Positions 24,786-38,700 of a stretch of 64,000 nt of DNA are shown here, one piece after another. The translations under genes and the position numbers were made by a program. Positions within the stretch are counted from its first letter, which is position 1; every line of letters begins with the position of its first letter. Under the pieces are notes generated by a model that had not been told where the DNA came from, did not search any database, and saw nothing but the letters and a program-made list of their open reading frames with translations. The stretch lies in assembly GCA_019155185.1 (NCBI GenBank), contig CM032806.1:16363383-16427382 (forward strand), written 5' to 3'. This DNA comes from Beaufortia kweichowensis (Eukaryota; Chordata; Actinopteri; Cypriniformes; Gastromyzontidae).

Positions 24786-27700
24786 ATGAGTTCAAAGGTA
24801 CAGATTAATATCAATCCTAATCAAACATATCCTTCAAAACATCACATTACACATGTAACTGTTTACTGACGCTGAAGCACACAACTCATTCTGAAGAATG
24901 ACTTCCGGGCTTTCTTTGCAAAACATGATCATGAAAATCTCACATGATCTCACAGAGCTGTGTGTATGTCAGATCTGTGTGTATATCTCCACAGCTAATG
25001 TTCTGTGTGTTCTCACAGAGCTGTGTGTATGTCAGTCAGTGTGTTCTGTGTGTTCTCTGTGTGTAGTCTGATCTGTGTGTATGTCAGATCTGTGTGTTCT
25101 CACAGAGCTGTGTGTGTGATCTGTGTGTTCTCACAGAGCTGTGTGTATGTCAGATCTGTGTGTTCTCACAGAGCTGTGTGTATGTCAGATCTGTGTGTTC
25201 TCACATCTGTGTGTATGAGCTGTGTGTTCTCACAGAGCTGCTGTCATGTCAGATCTGTGTGTGTGTCTGTGTGTTCTCACAGAGCTGTGTGTATGTCAGA
25301 TCTGTGTGTTGTCACAGATCTGTGTGTATGTCAGATCTGTGTGTTCTCACAGAGCTGTGTGTATGTCAGATCTGTGTGTTCTCACAGAGCTGTGTGTATG
25401 TCAGATCTGTGTGTTCTCACAGAGCTGTGTGTATGTCAGATCTGTGTGTTCTCACAGAGCTGTGTGTATGTCAGATCTGTGTGTTCTCATGATTGTGTGT
25501 ATGTCAGATAAGAATCAGAATTGACTTAATTCTGAGTTATTGACTGAATTGACTGAGTTAACATGTACGAGGAATGTTCTCTGGTAAGCTGGTGCATGAC
25601 AGTTAAACAATATTTACAGTGTATACTGTATGTCAGTTGTGTGAATGTCCTGATTGTGTATCTCCATGTCGTGTGTAAGGTGCTCCGGGAGCCGGGAGAG
25701 ATCGCTCAGCTGTACCGGGATCAGTGTCGTTTCCCGTCGGTGTGTCGCGCTGATGTCGGTCCGGTAATCACATCACGATACGGCGGACAGTACAGCAACA
25801 TATATACAGGTGCAGATAAGATATTACATCTTTACATCACTGTTTTCAACTGTGTTTCATTTATCTTATAAAAATGAAAGCTTTCATCTTAGTATTGCAT
25901 TGTAAAGATTTCTGATATGTGTCTTTGTAGTGGATTGAGCACACAAGTGCACCAAAAAGAAACAAGTATTAAATGTGATACACTTAAAAAAACATGTGGT
26001 GCATTATAACATAATTCACTTTTATTGATTCTGTCATATCATCAGATCCAAGAGGCTTTCTTGCTTTTTATTGACTATCAGAGCAGTTCATTTAGACACA
26101 AAATAGATCCCAAAGGACTGAATCTTGCGTCTGTCATTGCACCGTTCATGACAGTGATTGTAATATGGATAAGCAGTATTCTTATGTTACCTGACTTAAT
26201 AATGACTCTAACACCTATAAAATAATGTCAACATCAATGTGAACTAAAGTGCATCATACTGTCAGTGGAGGGAGAATTTGTTAACAATTGTGACTGTGAA
26301 TAATGAAATTATTTCAAACCCTTATAGTGTTCTCTTGTGTACAATCATATAAAGCATGAAATGTTTAAAATAGTGATATTAAAATGACCGTGCCAATATA
26401 AAAGCCAAACCCTTCATCCGTACACAGATTTGGATGTTACCGTTGTCTGTATTTCAGAATGGACTCAGCGGGATTTGGAGAGAAATGATAATGTGAAGTT
26501 TTGTCGTCAGTACGTTGTGTTTCACGATGAGCGATCGGTGGTTTTCTCGGGAGCATCTGGAAACTGCACAGAAATCAAAGGAGAGTACGTTCATCTTACA
26601 TCATTAGGAAAAAACATTTAACACTATCTCTTATAGTATTTTATACTATCTCTGCTCTTTATTAAGCTCTAAATAGTTTTAGCGTAGTGCTGGTGAGGAA
26701 ATCTAAAGATCCAATCCAAAGTCATTTGGGCAGATGTGAGCTTGGTGGAGGTATATGGAATCATTAATCAGTTGTTGATGATGTCATGTGTACCGTCAGG
26801 TTACTCAGTATGGATTCCCCGTCCGGTGAGATGAAGGCCGTGTTGAGAGAGAGTGCCGTCAAAGGAGAAGATAAGCAGTTCCTGGAGGTCAGATTGTGTT
26901 TGTTTAATGACTTTATTTACATTCATCAGATCCAGTCCTGACAAACCCAATGCTCACAGTTACTGGGTTTGTTGTTTTACAATGAAACACAGCTTTGCAG
27001 TACTTGATTTTTTTTGGATAAACACATTTACATTTATGCAGTTGTAGACGCCTTTATCCGAAGCAAAAAGTTTTTAAATCATCTTTTAAATCGAAAGGAT
27101 TTTTAAAATCATCTCCAGCACGTTTTATAATGATCCCAGATTTAAAAACAGTTAAGTGTACAACCTTATGTATGATCCATGATTTGTCTCCTAATGTTTG
27201 TAAGTCGCTTTGGAAAAAAGCGTCAGCTAAATGCCTAAATGTAAATGTGTAATTATCTCAGCAGATATTAACATGTCTGTCTGTTACAGTAAACACATAC
27301 ATATATCACTTGTAATGTGTGATTTCAAGAGATCATTACACTGATGTGATGTACACAAACGCTCTCTCTCTCTGTCTCAGATCTGGCATAAGAACAGTAA
27401 ACTGAAGTGTATAAATCTGATGGCTCTTGGGAAACATGGCAAAGTGTATGAAGATGGTAAGAAACCATTTATTTATGTGAATCACCTGCTTCTCTCTTCA
27501 TATAACACAGTGACACAGTGTCTTTGAAACCTGTATTTCTTTATTTTATTGCTAAATAAAAGATGGCTCATTTTTCTGGAAGACTGTAAATTAATAAAAA
27601 GTCTCTCTTTATTAGGAATGATTTATAAGTTCAGCTCTTAGTTTAACATCATTTTAATTCAACCCACATAAAGATAGGTACAGAAAGTAACCAGCAATTT

Positions 27701-30700
27701 TACACTTTAAACCCTAATGGTGTGAAAGTTTATTTTGCAAAATGTAAGGTATAGACTAGCATATAGATGACCTAAAAGCCTAAACACATTAATAATGAAA
27801 TAAATAGCAACAGTGTTTAAAGTGTCAGGATGAGTTGTGGTGACGATGTGTTTTCAGATCAGTTCGGCTGTTTGGTCTGGTCTCATTCTGAGTCTCATCT
27901 GCTGTACGTCGCTGAGAAGAAACGAGCCAAGACCGAGTCTTACTTCCAGGTACACGCACGCACGCACGCACACGCACACACGCGCACGCACACACGCACA
28001 CACACACGTACACACAAACACACTGACTTCATCTGTGCTTCATCAGCAGGGAGCTGAGACTGATGAAGACGAGAGCATCAGGCCAGTGAAGAAGGAGGAG
28101 GTGGTGAAGGTAACAGCTCAGAATCAGATGATGTCATGTGTTGACTTTGATCATGTGGAGAATTGTGTTTAGGATGTGTGTGTGTGTTGTGTTGTGTGTG
28201 GCAGGGTCAGCAGTTTGAGTTTTATGAGGACTGGGGTGAAGCGCTGGTGAATAAGAGCTGTCCTGTGCTCTGTGTGCTGGACATTGAGAGCAGCAACATC
28301 ACTGTGATTGAAGGAATACCCAACAACATTTCACCAGGACAGGTGTGTGTGTGTCTGTGTGTGTGTCTGTGTGTGTTGTAATGTGTTAATAACACACTGT
28401 GTCCACAGGCGTTCTGGGCACCCAATGACACAGGATTGGTGTTTGTGGGCTGGTGGCAGGAGCCGTTCAGACTGGGACTGAAGTACTGTCCCAACAGGAA
28501 GTGAGTGATAAAGATCAACTCTTCACATGTCTGTACTGAGATCATTTACCCGCTCTCAAGAAGTGAATGTAAAAATCAGATTTACACAGAGTGAAAGAGC
28601 GCAACATCACACAACAGTCATATGGCTGTAATATGACGTGAGCGTGTGTAAATGATGACAGTGTTTGGTGAACTGACCATGTAAATGGTTTGTGTGTTGT
28701 TGTGTTTAGTGTGTAACAGCTGTGTGTTTTCTGCAGGTCAGCTCTGTTTTATGTGGATTTGGCGAGTGGTAAATGTGGTAAGCTGAGGTTTGTTGATCAG
28801 TCTGACCATACAGAAGATGTGAAGAGTTTTTATAACATGTGTGTGTGTCCTCTCAGAGCAGTTATCATCTGACTCCAGAGCAGTGTCATCTCCTCGACTC
28901 AGTCCTGACCTCTGCCGCATCGTCTATCTGGAGTGTGACGTCTTTGGCCCACATCAGCAGTGCAGCCGCCTCTGTATGGTGTGTACTGTTTGTCTGTCTG
29001 TCCTTCTGTGTGTACTGTTTGTCTGTCTGTCCTTCTGTCTGTCTGTCTGTCATTCTGTATGTCTGTCCGTTTGTCTGTCTGTCTGTCCTTCTGTCTGTCC
29101 TTCTGTATGTCCTTCTGTCTGTCTGTCTGTCCTTCTGTATGTCTGTGTGTACTGTCTGTCTGTCTGTCTGTCCTTCTGTCTGTCTGTCTGTCCTTCTGTA
29201 TGTCTGTGTGTACTGTCTGTCTGTCTGTCATTCTGTATGTCTGTCTGTCTGTCTGTCTGTCTGTCATTCTGTCATTCTGTATGCCTGTCCGTTTGTCTGT
29301 ATGTCTGTCTTTCTGTATGTCTGTCTGTCCTTCTGTCTGTCTGTCTGTCCTTCTGTATGTCTGTGTGTACTGTCTGTCTGTCTGTCTGTCTGTCATTCTG
29401 TATGTCTGTCCGTTTGTCTGTCTGTCCTTCTGTCTGTCTGTCTGTCCTTCTGTCTGTCCATCTGTCTGTATGTCTGTCCTTCTGTATGTCTGTCCTTCTG
29501 TATGTCTGTCCTTCTGTATGTTTGTCCTTCTGTATGTTTGTCCTTCTGTATGTCTGTCCGTCTGTCTGTATGTCTGCCCTTCTGTATGTCTGTCCTTCTG
29601 TATGTCTGTCCGTCTGTATGTATGTATGTATGTGTGTGTCCGTCTGTCTGTCTGTATGTCTGTCCGTCTGTATGTCTGTCCTTCTGTCTGTCTGTCCTGT
29701 CTGTCTGTCTGTCCTTCTGTATGTCTGTCCGTCTGTCTGTATGTCTGCCCTTCTGTATGTCTGTCCTTCTGTATGTCTGTCCGTCTGTATGTATGTATGT
29801 GTGTGTCCGTCTGTCTGTCTGTATGTCTGTCCGTCTGTATGTATGTATGTATGTCTGTCCGTCTGTATGTATGGCTGTCCTTCTGTATGTCTGTCTGTCT
29901 GTCTGTATGTATGTATGTGTGTCCGTCTCTGTCTGTCTGTATGTCTGTCCGTCTGTATGTATGTATGTATGTCTGTCCTTCTGTATGTCTGTCTGTCTGT
30001 CTGTATGTATGTATGTCTGTCCGTCTGTATGTATGTATGTATGTCTGTCCGTCTGTATGTATGTATGTCTGTCCGTCTGTCTGTCTGTCCGTCCGTCCGT
30101 CTGTGTGTGTGTATGATGTGTGTGTGTGTGTGTATAGGGTACAGGGTTGTAACCATGTTGTGTTTTGTTTGCAGTATGACTGGTACACTAAGAAGACTAG
30201 TGTTGTGGTCGATGTTGTGCGGAGAGCCAGAGAGGGTATGTGTGTGTGTTTTCATACTTTTCTTACATTATTACGTTCAGCATCAGTGAATGTCAATCTT
30301 ATTGTCTGTATAATAATGTATTTAGAAGTCTCTGCTATATCTGCACTGACCTGTTGCAGTGAATGAAAGAGAAAACACAATGATTGTGTCAGTTTACATT
30401 CTCTCTGATAGAATTAACAGGATGAAAAGCTTTCACAAACACATGCTGCACTTCGCAGTGTCTGTTGTACAGTATGTTGTACAGTATGTATATTGATTTG
30501 TAAAGTACATAAAGATCATTTTGTATTTGTTTTTCAATGCATTTGAATGCACTGCATTTAAGTAAAAATATAAGGTAAATAAATGAGGTTCGAACATGTG
30601 TTTTGTAACAAGCATGTCAATTTCTTTGAGTAGTGAAATTCAAACACAGCCTAAACGTGTGAATAATATTGTAATGGTTATGTGAATGCTGCACTGAATG

Positions 30701-33700
30701 CGTGTTTTATAATGATTACATAATTATTGTGTTTACATAAAATATGTGAAATAAAATCATTTCATTTTTGAAATTGATTACATATGATTACACTACTTTT
30801 CATTTCAGCCAGTCAAGCACAAGTGTTCACTCCAGCCGATGTCATTATGACTGTATGTTTGTGTTGTGTGTGTCAGATGGATTCACGGGCATCTACAGCT
30901 CAGTGTTGTCACCCCGCTGCTGGTCAGCTGACAGTCAGCGTGTCATCATATCCTGTGCTCAGAGGAGTCGCAAGGTCATACAGAACTGTCTGTTATTATT
31001 TACATAGTCTGAATGCATTAAAATACAGCAGATTTAAAGTTCATTAAGAATATATATGAAGAGTTCAGATGAAAAAAGTATTTTTTTTTTCATAGTTTTT
31101 GCCTAAAAAAAGCATATTTCTGGTTGGACAGAATGTGGTATTTAGCGGATTTTGAAGCAAACGAGTATACGAGTACTTCAGATTCACTATGTGTGAAGAG
31201 CATTCACTCAACACAGATTTTAACAGAGACTTTTGCATCTGAACTCTTGTTGGATTATAAATAAAATGAATTTAAAACTGTTTTTATGTTCAGTTTAAAC
31301 ATCCATTATTGAATGAATGAAACTGAAAGTGTGTTGTTATTGTGTAGGATCTGTTGGTTGTTGATACCTCAAGTGGAGAAGTCTCGTGTGTCACCTCCAG
31401 TGTGTAGACCTCATGTTTTCTCAATCTTTTATTGGTTCATGTTCATTTTATTTTTAAGTTTGTGAAAATATTTTGAAAAAAGTTTGTTTACATTGATATT
31501 TTGATTTATTATTTTATAAAAACGTGTGTGTGATGTAGGTTCACAGGAAGGCAGCTGGAGTTTGTTGAACATTCACAGAGATGTGATGGTGGTCAGCTGC
31601 TCTTCACCAAACTGTCCTTCAGACCTGGTACACACTTCACACATTACTCATTTACTAGAAAATGACAAGTGACCGCTTAATGATGTCCCAGTAAGACAAG
31701 AGCTCACTGATTCAGACTCATCTGACTGTCTGGTTTTGTATTTTTAAGATGGTTTTTTAAGTGGCATCATTTTTGTGATTTCACATGCATCTTCAGGTGT
31801 GTAAATATCTTGTGGTATGACTGTCTAGCCACTACACATGGTTTTAAAATCGAATAAAATCACTGAAGTGAAATATAAGCTGCACACAGGACTGTAGGAC
31901 TGGTTTCTCATGTTAAACTGGATCTGCGCGTGTTTGTGTTCTTCAGCGTGTGGGTTTCCTGCCGCCAAAGGGCTCCGAAAGAAAAACGTCCTGGGTCACG
32001 CTGGAGGAATCTCAACCTCAGACAGATATCAGCTGGCAGACGTTAAACTTCAGCCCACCAGCCGATGACAACAACAGCCAATACCGTGAGACCTGAAGCC
32101 GTCCGTGCGCTTTGTGGACAGATGAATACTGTTGCTTGTTCATTTTGTGTAGCATGTTTTTCTCTTGCTTCTGTATCAGCTGGTTTGGACTTTGATGCTG
32201 TTCTTCTGAAGCCAAAAGAAGTGACATCAGGCAGGAAACTGGCACTGCTTGTTATGCCACACGGTGTGTTTTACAGTAATCCCAGTACACACACACACAC
32301 ACACACACACAGTGTACAGTATTGTGTTTATGTTTGACTGATGTATGTTCAGGTGGACCTCATTCAGTGCTGGTGTCTGAGTGGCTCTTGTCCACATCGG
32401 TTCTGTGTAAGATGGGCTTCGGCGTCCTGCTCGGTGAGCATCAATCCAATTCATATATATATATATATATATATGAGTATATCATCACACGGTGTGTTTG
32501 CAAAGATGAGCGAGTGATATTAGAGCTGTTCAGAGTCATTTGGCAGATGTATCACATGATCATGAGCCGTAAGCATGAGAAGAAGCTGATGGTTTACATT
32601 AAGACGTGTGTATGATGTCATGTGTTCCTGTTGCAGTGAATTACAGAGGTTCACTTGGCTTTGGTCAGGACAATGTTTACTCTTTACCTGGAAACATCGG
32701 TACACAAGACGTAAAAGATGTACAGGTAAAAACTGGTTAGAGAGTTTGTTTCCAGTACCAACTGAAGTGTTCTTGAGCAAGACACCTCACCCACAATGAC
32801 TCCCAGTGTGTCACTGCTGGGCATTTAAAGCATCTGCTAAATGAATAAATGTAAATGAATATTGCCTGAACGTCTCTCACCGTATGAATGTATTTTAGCT
32901 GAGATCTGTGATCTTGTTCATGTGGGTGTGATTGTATGTGATTTTTTCTTCTTTTTTTATTATTATTATTTTTACATATAACATAGCACATTTATTTTTA
33001 TCATTTGATTTTATGAGTAAGAAATGGATGAAATGTTTTGTATGTAACTGTTTATGATTTTGACTTTAGTTTGCAGTGGAGAGTGTTTTGAAGCAAGGTG
33101 ATTTCGATGAGCAGAGGATCGCTGTGATTGGAGGATCTCATGGTGGATTTCTAGCGTGTCACCTGATTGGACAATACCCTGAGTTTTATAGGGCGTGTGT
33201 GGCACGAAACCCAGTGATAAATCTGGCCTCCATGATCGGCAGCACGGACATTCCTGACTGGTAACGTAAAGTTATCATGAAGTCATTTATCATGAGCTGC
33301 TGATGTTTCATTTCACTTTCATTGACAAAGATGATGCTTTGCTTTGTGCTAACTCTTCAGACTGTAAGTCTTGTGTTTTTGGATCTTCAGGTGTGTGGTG
33401 GAGGCGGGCTATGACTATAATACTGACGTCCAGCTTAATCCTGCTGTTCTAGAGCAGATGTTAAACAAGTCACCCATCAAACATGTCAACAAGGTAAGCG
33501 GATACTACCTGAATCATGTCATATTCAGCATTTACCTGATGTCCACTAATATTTTCTTTTGTCAGTCATGTTTTTTGCACTGAAATCGTTTTCACCTGCT
33601 CCCTGAATGAAGTATTGTTTGTTCTGTCGGCCCGTGTGCACTGCCAAGACTGATTTGTGTCATTTGAACTTTCATAAAGATGAGTTCTCTCAAGGGTTTT

Positions 33701-34368
33701 CTCCATATATACATATATATATATATATATAGATTCATTAATGGAGTTTGGGTTCAGTGTTGGAGTGTCACTAGGAGACTGAGCTGATATTAGATATTAG
33801 TTATTAAATGAGCTTTATATTTCCTGCTTGTCATTCTGTTTATTCTGCTGTAAAGCAAATGTGGCCATATGACACAGTCAGATAGAGCTGTATACATTTA
33901 AATCACGTGAGAATGTTTTTGCATGTCGTCATTTCATGTTTCAGAACGTGGAATAATACAATGATCTCTCTCTGATGAAAATAGTGCAGACAGACACAGG
34001 GCACTTGAGAAACTTTGAGTTGTTTTAAGCTCAGTGTATGTAATAAATACATAAATAATCATTGTGTTTCCTCCTCAGGTGAAGACGCCAGTGCTTCTGA
34101 TGTTGGGTGAGGATGACCGGCGTGTGCCCAGTAAACAGGGCATTGAATACTACAAAGCCCTGAAGACTTTACAGGTGCCAGTGAGGTAAGTGCATCGACC
34201 GTATCACACTTTAAATATTGTAATAAAACTTTGGTTTATTATGTGCTGACGTGTGTTCACAGATTGTTGTGGTACCCGGGCAATAATCACTCTTTATCCA
34301 AAGTGGATGCAGAATCAGACGGGTTTATGAACGCTGCTCTCTGGATCCTCCAGCACCTCTCGCTGTGA
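24786..34368 (+). CDS. apeh: Acylaminoacyl-peptide hydrolase (APEH), complete 23-exon gene
   Basis: Coding exons: 24786-24797, 25680-25809, 26458-26584, 26800-26887, 27381-27456, 27858-27949, 28050-28109, 28205-28342, 28409-28500, 28737-28777, 28857-28978, 30175-30235, 30877-30974, 31348-31399, 31539-31627, 31947-32085, 32180-32263, 32353-32433, 32637-32725, 33070-33260, 33391-33493, 34079-34185 and 34263-34368. They sum to 2178 nt (725 aa; human 732) with all phases consistent. This cytosolic serine peptidase of the prolyl oligopeptidase family removes N-acylated amino acids from blocked peptides. The N-terminal beta-propeller spans about residues 20-460 (FCRQYVVFHD, LSPDLCRIVYLE). The alpha/beta-hydrolase domain carries the triad Ser580 (GGSHGG), Asp668 (GEDDRRVP) and His700 (GNNHSL), each exactly seven positions before the human residue. 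Exon 1 codes only four residues (MSSK); it was chosen because its phase fits and the promoter lies just upstream. Two donors are weak (gtcaga after exon 4, gtcata after exon 13). Poly(A) signals are at 34468 and 34681. Confidence 0.96.
24960..25512 (+). repeat. 35-bp minisatellite in apeh intron 1
   Basis: Tandem units of exactly 35 bases in the cleanest part (25300-25500), built from TCTCACAGAGCTGTGTGTAT and GTCAGATCTGTGTGT. The left part is irregular. Every unit contains the acceptor-like string tgttctcacag|ag. Confidence 0.95.
27024..27248. mobile_element. MITE with ACATTTACATTTA ends in apeh intron 4
   Basis: It starts ACATTTACATTTA and ends CCTAAATGTAAATGT. Both ends continue inward with the same inverted phrases (GACGC..TTTATCC and AAGCGACTTACAA). 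Related end sequence recurs at about 51468 and, as a fragment, at about 32822-32858, so it is a family in this genome. Confidence 0.8.
27950..28022 (+). repeat. (CA)n/(CGCA)n microsatellite in apeh intron 6
   Basis: Runs of cacgcacgcaca and cacaca fill most of the 100-bp intron between exons 6 and 7. Confidence 0.9.
28979..30130 (+). repeat. 1.15-kb CTGT/TGTATG tetranucleotide tract filling apeh intron 11
   Basis: Nearly continuous (CTGT)n with interspersed CCTTCTGTATG, GTCCGTCTG and TATG repeats, starting directly at the exon 11 donor and ending about 45 bases before exon 12. The tract lacks stop codons in several frames on both strands, which creates very long artefactual open frames. Confidence 0.97.
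32287..32310 (+). repeat. (CA)n microsatellite in apeh intron 17
   Basis: Short uninterrupted CA run. Small (AT)n runs also occur at about 32455-32474, 33710-33731 and 34719-34740. Confidence 0.85.
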
Positions 34369-34374
34369 TGTCAC

Positions 34375-34707
34375 TTCCTCTTTATATAGTCTATACTGTG
34401 ACTCGCTGTGGTGAAGTCTTTTTCACTTGTCTCTGGTGAAGATGACAGCTTAACACTTTTTACCTGAAATAAATCCAAATTTCTACACTAAAAACACTTG
34501 AGTCTGGCTTATGACAGCTGACCAAACAGAAGTTTTTTATGGCCATCAGTAAAACCACACAGAACGTTTTCAGTTATTGGCAATATTGGTTTATGGCTGT
34601 TTCTCTGATGTTCTGATGAGCGCCTGTGTTTTGTGATATGCTCTATGTCTCTGTGTGTTCGTAATGACTTCAGTCTTTTCAATAAATGCTTAAAATGGCT
34701 TCAGACT

Positions 34708-34742
<35 letters not shown>

Positions 34743-35300
34743 AATGTAAAAGGTTATAATTTTTACTAATTAAAATCAACATGATTTTTGTTACAAACAT
34801 CAGCGTCTTTCATTTGTTATTGACACTGATAGAATTTAAATGAAATATACTTTATTGTCGCTAACTGAGTAATTTGTAGTGGACTCAATAGCCAGCATTT
34901 TCAATTGATACTGACACAAAAGAATTTTTGAATCTATTTCTTTCATAACATTCAAGGTTTAACTGAAATGCCTGTATGTACATTTTTAAAAGTCAAATAT
35001 GAAAGGATTTAAGAGAGCTAAACCCCAAGAGAGAACTTAAATCAGTAAAAGCACAGAATTACAAAAATAAAACATGTATGTTGATGCATGTCACATGTTG
35101 GTAGCTCAACCAATAGGATTAAATAGACATCAAAAAATAGCATAGCTCTACAATACATATCGTAATATTTTTGTATTGTAATATATGTTTACACCCCTAT
35201 ATATGTCACTGTACATCAAGTAGGCTGTTTATAAAATAAAGCAATGAAATGTGTGATAAAAGTGACATGCACCATGAATGATCAGGCTGGAAAATGAGTG
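34375..35300. other. apeh 3' UTR and the apeh-tlr9 intergenic gap
   Basis: It contains the two apeh AATAAA signals (34468, 34681) and an (AT)n run, then AT-rich sequence. No further gene is seen. Confidence 0.5.
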
Positions 35301-35309
35301 TCAAGAGTA

Positions 35310-35764
35310 TTTAAATGAGACAAGATGCCTCTTCTGAACATCTGCTAGTGTTACACTGCATGTGTGTGTGTGTGTTTGCTTTTGAGTTACTGCAGACTGC
35401 ACTTTCACTTCCATGAGCAGGTGCACACGGTTTAAATATTTTTACTATTACTTTTATTTTTTGCTTTACCTTTGTGAGTGTAAAAGATACAAAGTGTTGT
35501 GAAGTTGCAAGATTTGGATTATAGACTCCATAAAGTAAGTGTTTTTCTGTGTTTGTAGTAATGAAGAGTACATTTATGACTATACTGCATTTCACTGTTA
35601 TTCTCTCGGTAACACAGTATAAAGTATAAAGTATAATCTATCTGTATTATCCAGTAGTAATGATGAGTCCATTTCAGGCAGTGTATATCACAGAACTCAA
35701 AAGTGTAAAATGATATTTAACTTACATCGCAGTGTTTCTAATGTTGTTGCTCTTATGTCTCTAG
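35310..35764 (+). promoter_or_regulatory. Probable tlr9 promoter, 5' UTR exon and first intron
   Basis: A good donor (ataaa|gtaagt, GT at 35535) is followed by an acceptor (tctctag, AG at 35763-35764) three bases before the tlr9 ATG. This suggests a non-coding first exon ending at 35534. A TATTTAAAT box lies near 35309. Transcript evidence is absent; this is inference from splice signals. Confidence 0.5.
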
Positions 35765-35767
35765 GAC

Positions 35768-38700
35768 ATGTTTGGACACGAGATGTACCTGATCCTCATA
35801 CTAAATCAGTTTCATATTTTGACATCTTTGCATCTTGAGTTCTATCCATGTGAAAATCACAGTAGTAATAATGGACTTTTAAATGTCAATTGTCAGCACA
35901 GACATCTCGCTAAAATCCCTAAATTCAAATCCATCTCTGTTATATCCCTCAACTTGAACGGAAACCACATACACCAAGTTAAAAGTGATGCATTTTCCGG
36001 CATGCCCAATCTAAAGCATCTCAGTGTGATGTGGAACTGTGTGCCAGATGTTTCTAAAGAGAAGAGACGACCTTCTTGCAGCCTGAAGATTGACCCTGAT
36101 GCATTTGTTGCACTTCACAATCTGACCTCCCTTCATTTAGCAGGAAACAGCCTGAAGAGCATTCCTTCACTTCCAAAACAGCTTGTAGTCTTGGGACTTG
36201 AATTTAATAATATTTTCCATATCGACAAACCTCTAGGTACACCACGACTAAAACAATTACTGCTAAGCAAGAACTGTTTCTACGCCAACCCATGTTATCA
36301 ATCTTACTTCATCCATCCGCGTGTGTTTCAAGATCTTCCCGAGCTTTTGAATCTTACCCTTAGTTACAACAATGTGACAACTGTTCCCCCACATCTTCCA
36401 CCTTCCCTCGAAAGTCTAGACTTGGGAGAGAACAAGATCACCACTATTAGCAAAGAGTCTTTTGTAAGTCTCACACGCTTACGTCACCTTAACCTGGGGT
36501 GGAATTGTCAAAGGTGTGATCATGCTTCTGAGCCCTGTTTTCCATGCCCAAACAATCAATCCCTGGATCTGCATCAGCATGCATTTTTGGATCAGAGAGA
36601 TTCATTAGTTAGTCTAAGTCTAAGAGGCAACTCAATTCGAACTCTTTCACGGTACCTCTTTGCACAGCTGCACAAGCTCCAGGAGCTCGATCTTTCTGAC
36701 AATTTGTTAGCCTACACCATACAGAATGGCACTTTTTATGAAGAACTCCCGAACGTTGTGTCCCTCAATCTTGTTTATAACTATGAGCCCCTGAACACCT
36801 TTTCTGAATTGATCCTGTCACCCTCCATAGAGAAGATGACAGCTCTGCGAGAGTTGTATCTAAGTGGATTATTCTTTAAAGTGCTATCAAACAACAGTCT
36901 TGTGACTCTGTCCAAACTGCCAAGACTCGAGTCCATGGATTTACGCATGAACTTCATGTGCTCTGTCAACATTAGTGCATTCAGACAGCTGAGAACATTA
37001 AGATGGGTGGGCCTTTCCCAAAACATGCTTGCATTCAATCCATGCATTTCATTTTGCACATCTGAAGCTATACCAAAATCCCTACCCCAAAGAGGACACC
37101 AACATTATGGACAACACAACCTGCAAATTGAAACGCCGAACTCTGTGCTGCACTCTGAAAGGGGTCACTGTACTTTATATTATTCAATCTGGAATTTCAA
37201 AAAGCAGATTTGCTCTAAAAACCTTACGTTTGATCTGTCCCAAAACAACATCCCATGGCTGAATTCAACAACTTTTACAGGCATGGAAAAGGCTGTATGC
37301 ATAGATCTTTCCTACAACTACATCAGTCAAACTCTAAATGGCCATCAGTTCTCACATTTAAGCAAATTATCATACCTTAATATGGCACACAATCGCATTG
37401 ACCTGTACTCGGACAGAGCCTTCCAAGAGATAAGTGACACCCTTCAGGCTCTTGACCTCAGCAATAACGAATTCCATTTCGCAATGAAGGGTATGGGACA
37501 TCGTTTCACATTTCTGTCTCACATGTCTTCTCTTGAAATACTGAGCCTAGCAAACAATCACATTGGTCTCCGGATCTCTAATGTTCTTACTAGTAGTTCA
37601 TTAAAGTATCTTGTTTTCTCTGGAAACCGTTTGGACATAATGTGGGACTCTAGACGTGATGAGTACATACATTTCTTTCAGGGACTTACCAACCTTACGC
37701 ACTTGGACATTTCTGAAAATCAGCTCAAATCACTTTCCCCGGAGGCAATTGTCAATTTGCCTCCAACACTCAGGGTGTTAAGGGTGGATTCCAACATGCT
37801 GAGTTATTTCCCCTGGGGAAACATTTCAGTTCTCACAGACCTCTGCTACCTAAATCTGAGTGGAAACATGCTCTCTTTCTTACCCAACAACCATTTTGAG
37901 TTCAATTTGATAAGCCTGGACCTAAGTCACAATCGACTTACTGCAATACCGAAAACTTTTTTCAGCAATGCGAAATACCTCAAAAACCTAATGCTAAATC
38001 ACAACCAGCTGAAATTCCTCAATGTGCAAGCTCTTCCCTGGTCATTCCATAAAAGTAATGCTTTCTGTTTCTCTGGGCAGCATAAAAACACATCCTGCAA
38101 GCTTGTGCTGCACGCCAATCCTTTTACTTGTAGTTGCGTCATGTCTGAGTTTGCCAAATTCCTGAGAGAAACAGATTTGAATGTCCCGCAACTCACCACG
38201 CACATTCACTGTGCTTATCCAGAGTCACTGGCCGGTGTGAACGTCCTCTCGATAGATCTTCGCTCGTGCCAGGAGCTATTTGGAAGCGTTGCTTTCCTGT
38301 GTACTTCACTGTTGACATTGGCAGCAACCATTGTTCCCCTTCTGAAGCATCTCTATGGTTGGGACCTGTGGTACTGCATCCAGATTCTGTGGACCGCACA
38401 CAAGGGACACACTCCAGCTAACGGTCACATGTCAGACAGTCAATATGATGCATTTGTTGTTTTTGATACAAGTAACATGGCGGTCAGAGAGTGGATCTAC
38501 AAGGAGATGATCAAGAGCTTGGAGAACAGGGGAAGATGGCGCTTCCGACTTTGTCTGGAGGAACGCGACTGGCTGCCGGGAATTTCGTGTATAGAGAATC
38601 TTCACAAGGCAGTATACAACAGCAGAAAGACAGTGTTTGTACTGACCAGTCCTAGTGGCTATTCTAAAGCAAGTGGAGTGGTGAAGCAAGCCTTTCTCCT

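Noticed and set aside
25005..25524. Cys-rich repeat protein frames (100-168 codons)
   Set aside because: Artefact of the 35-bp minisatellite in apeh intron 1; open in several frames at once.
28839..30366. Open frames of 327-482 codons on both strands
   Set aside because: They are produced by the stop-free CTGT tetranucleotide tract; the only real coding parts are apeh exons 11 and 12.
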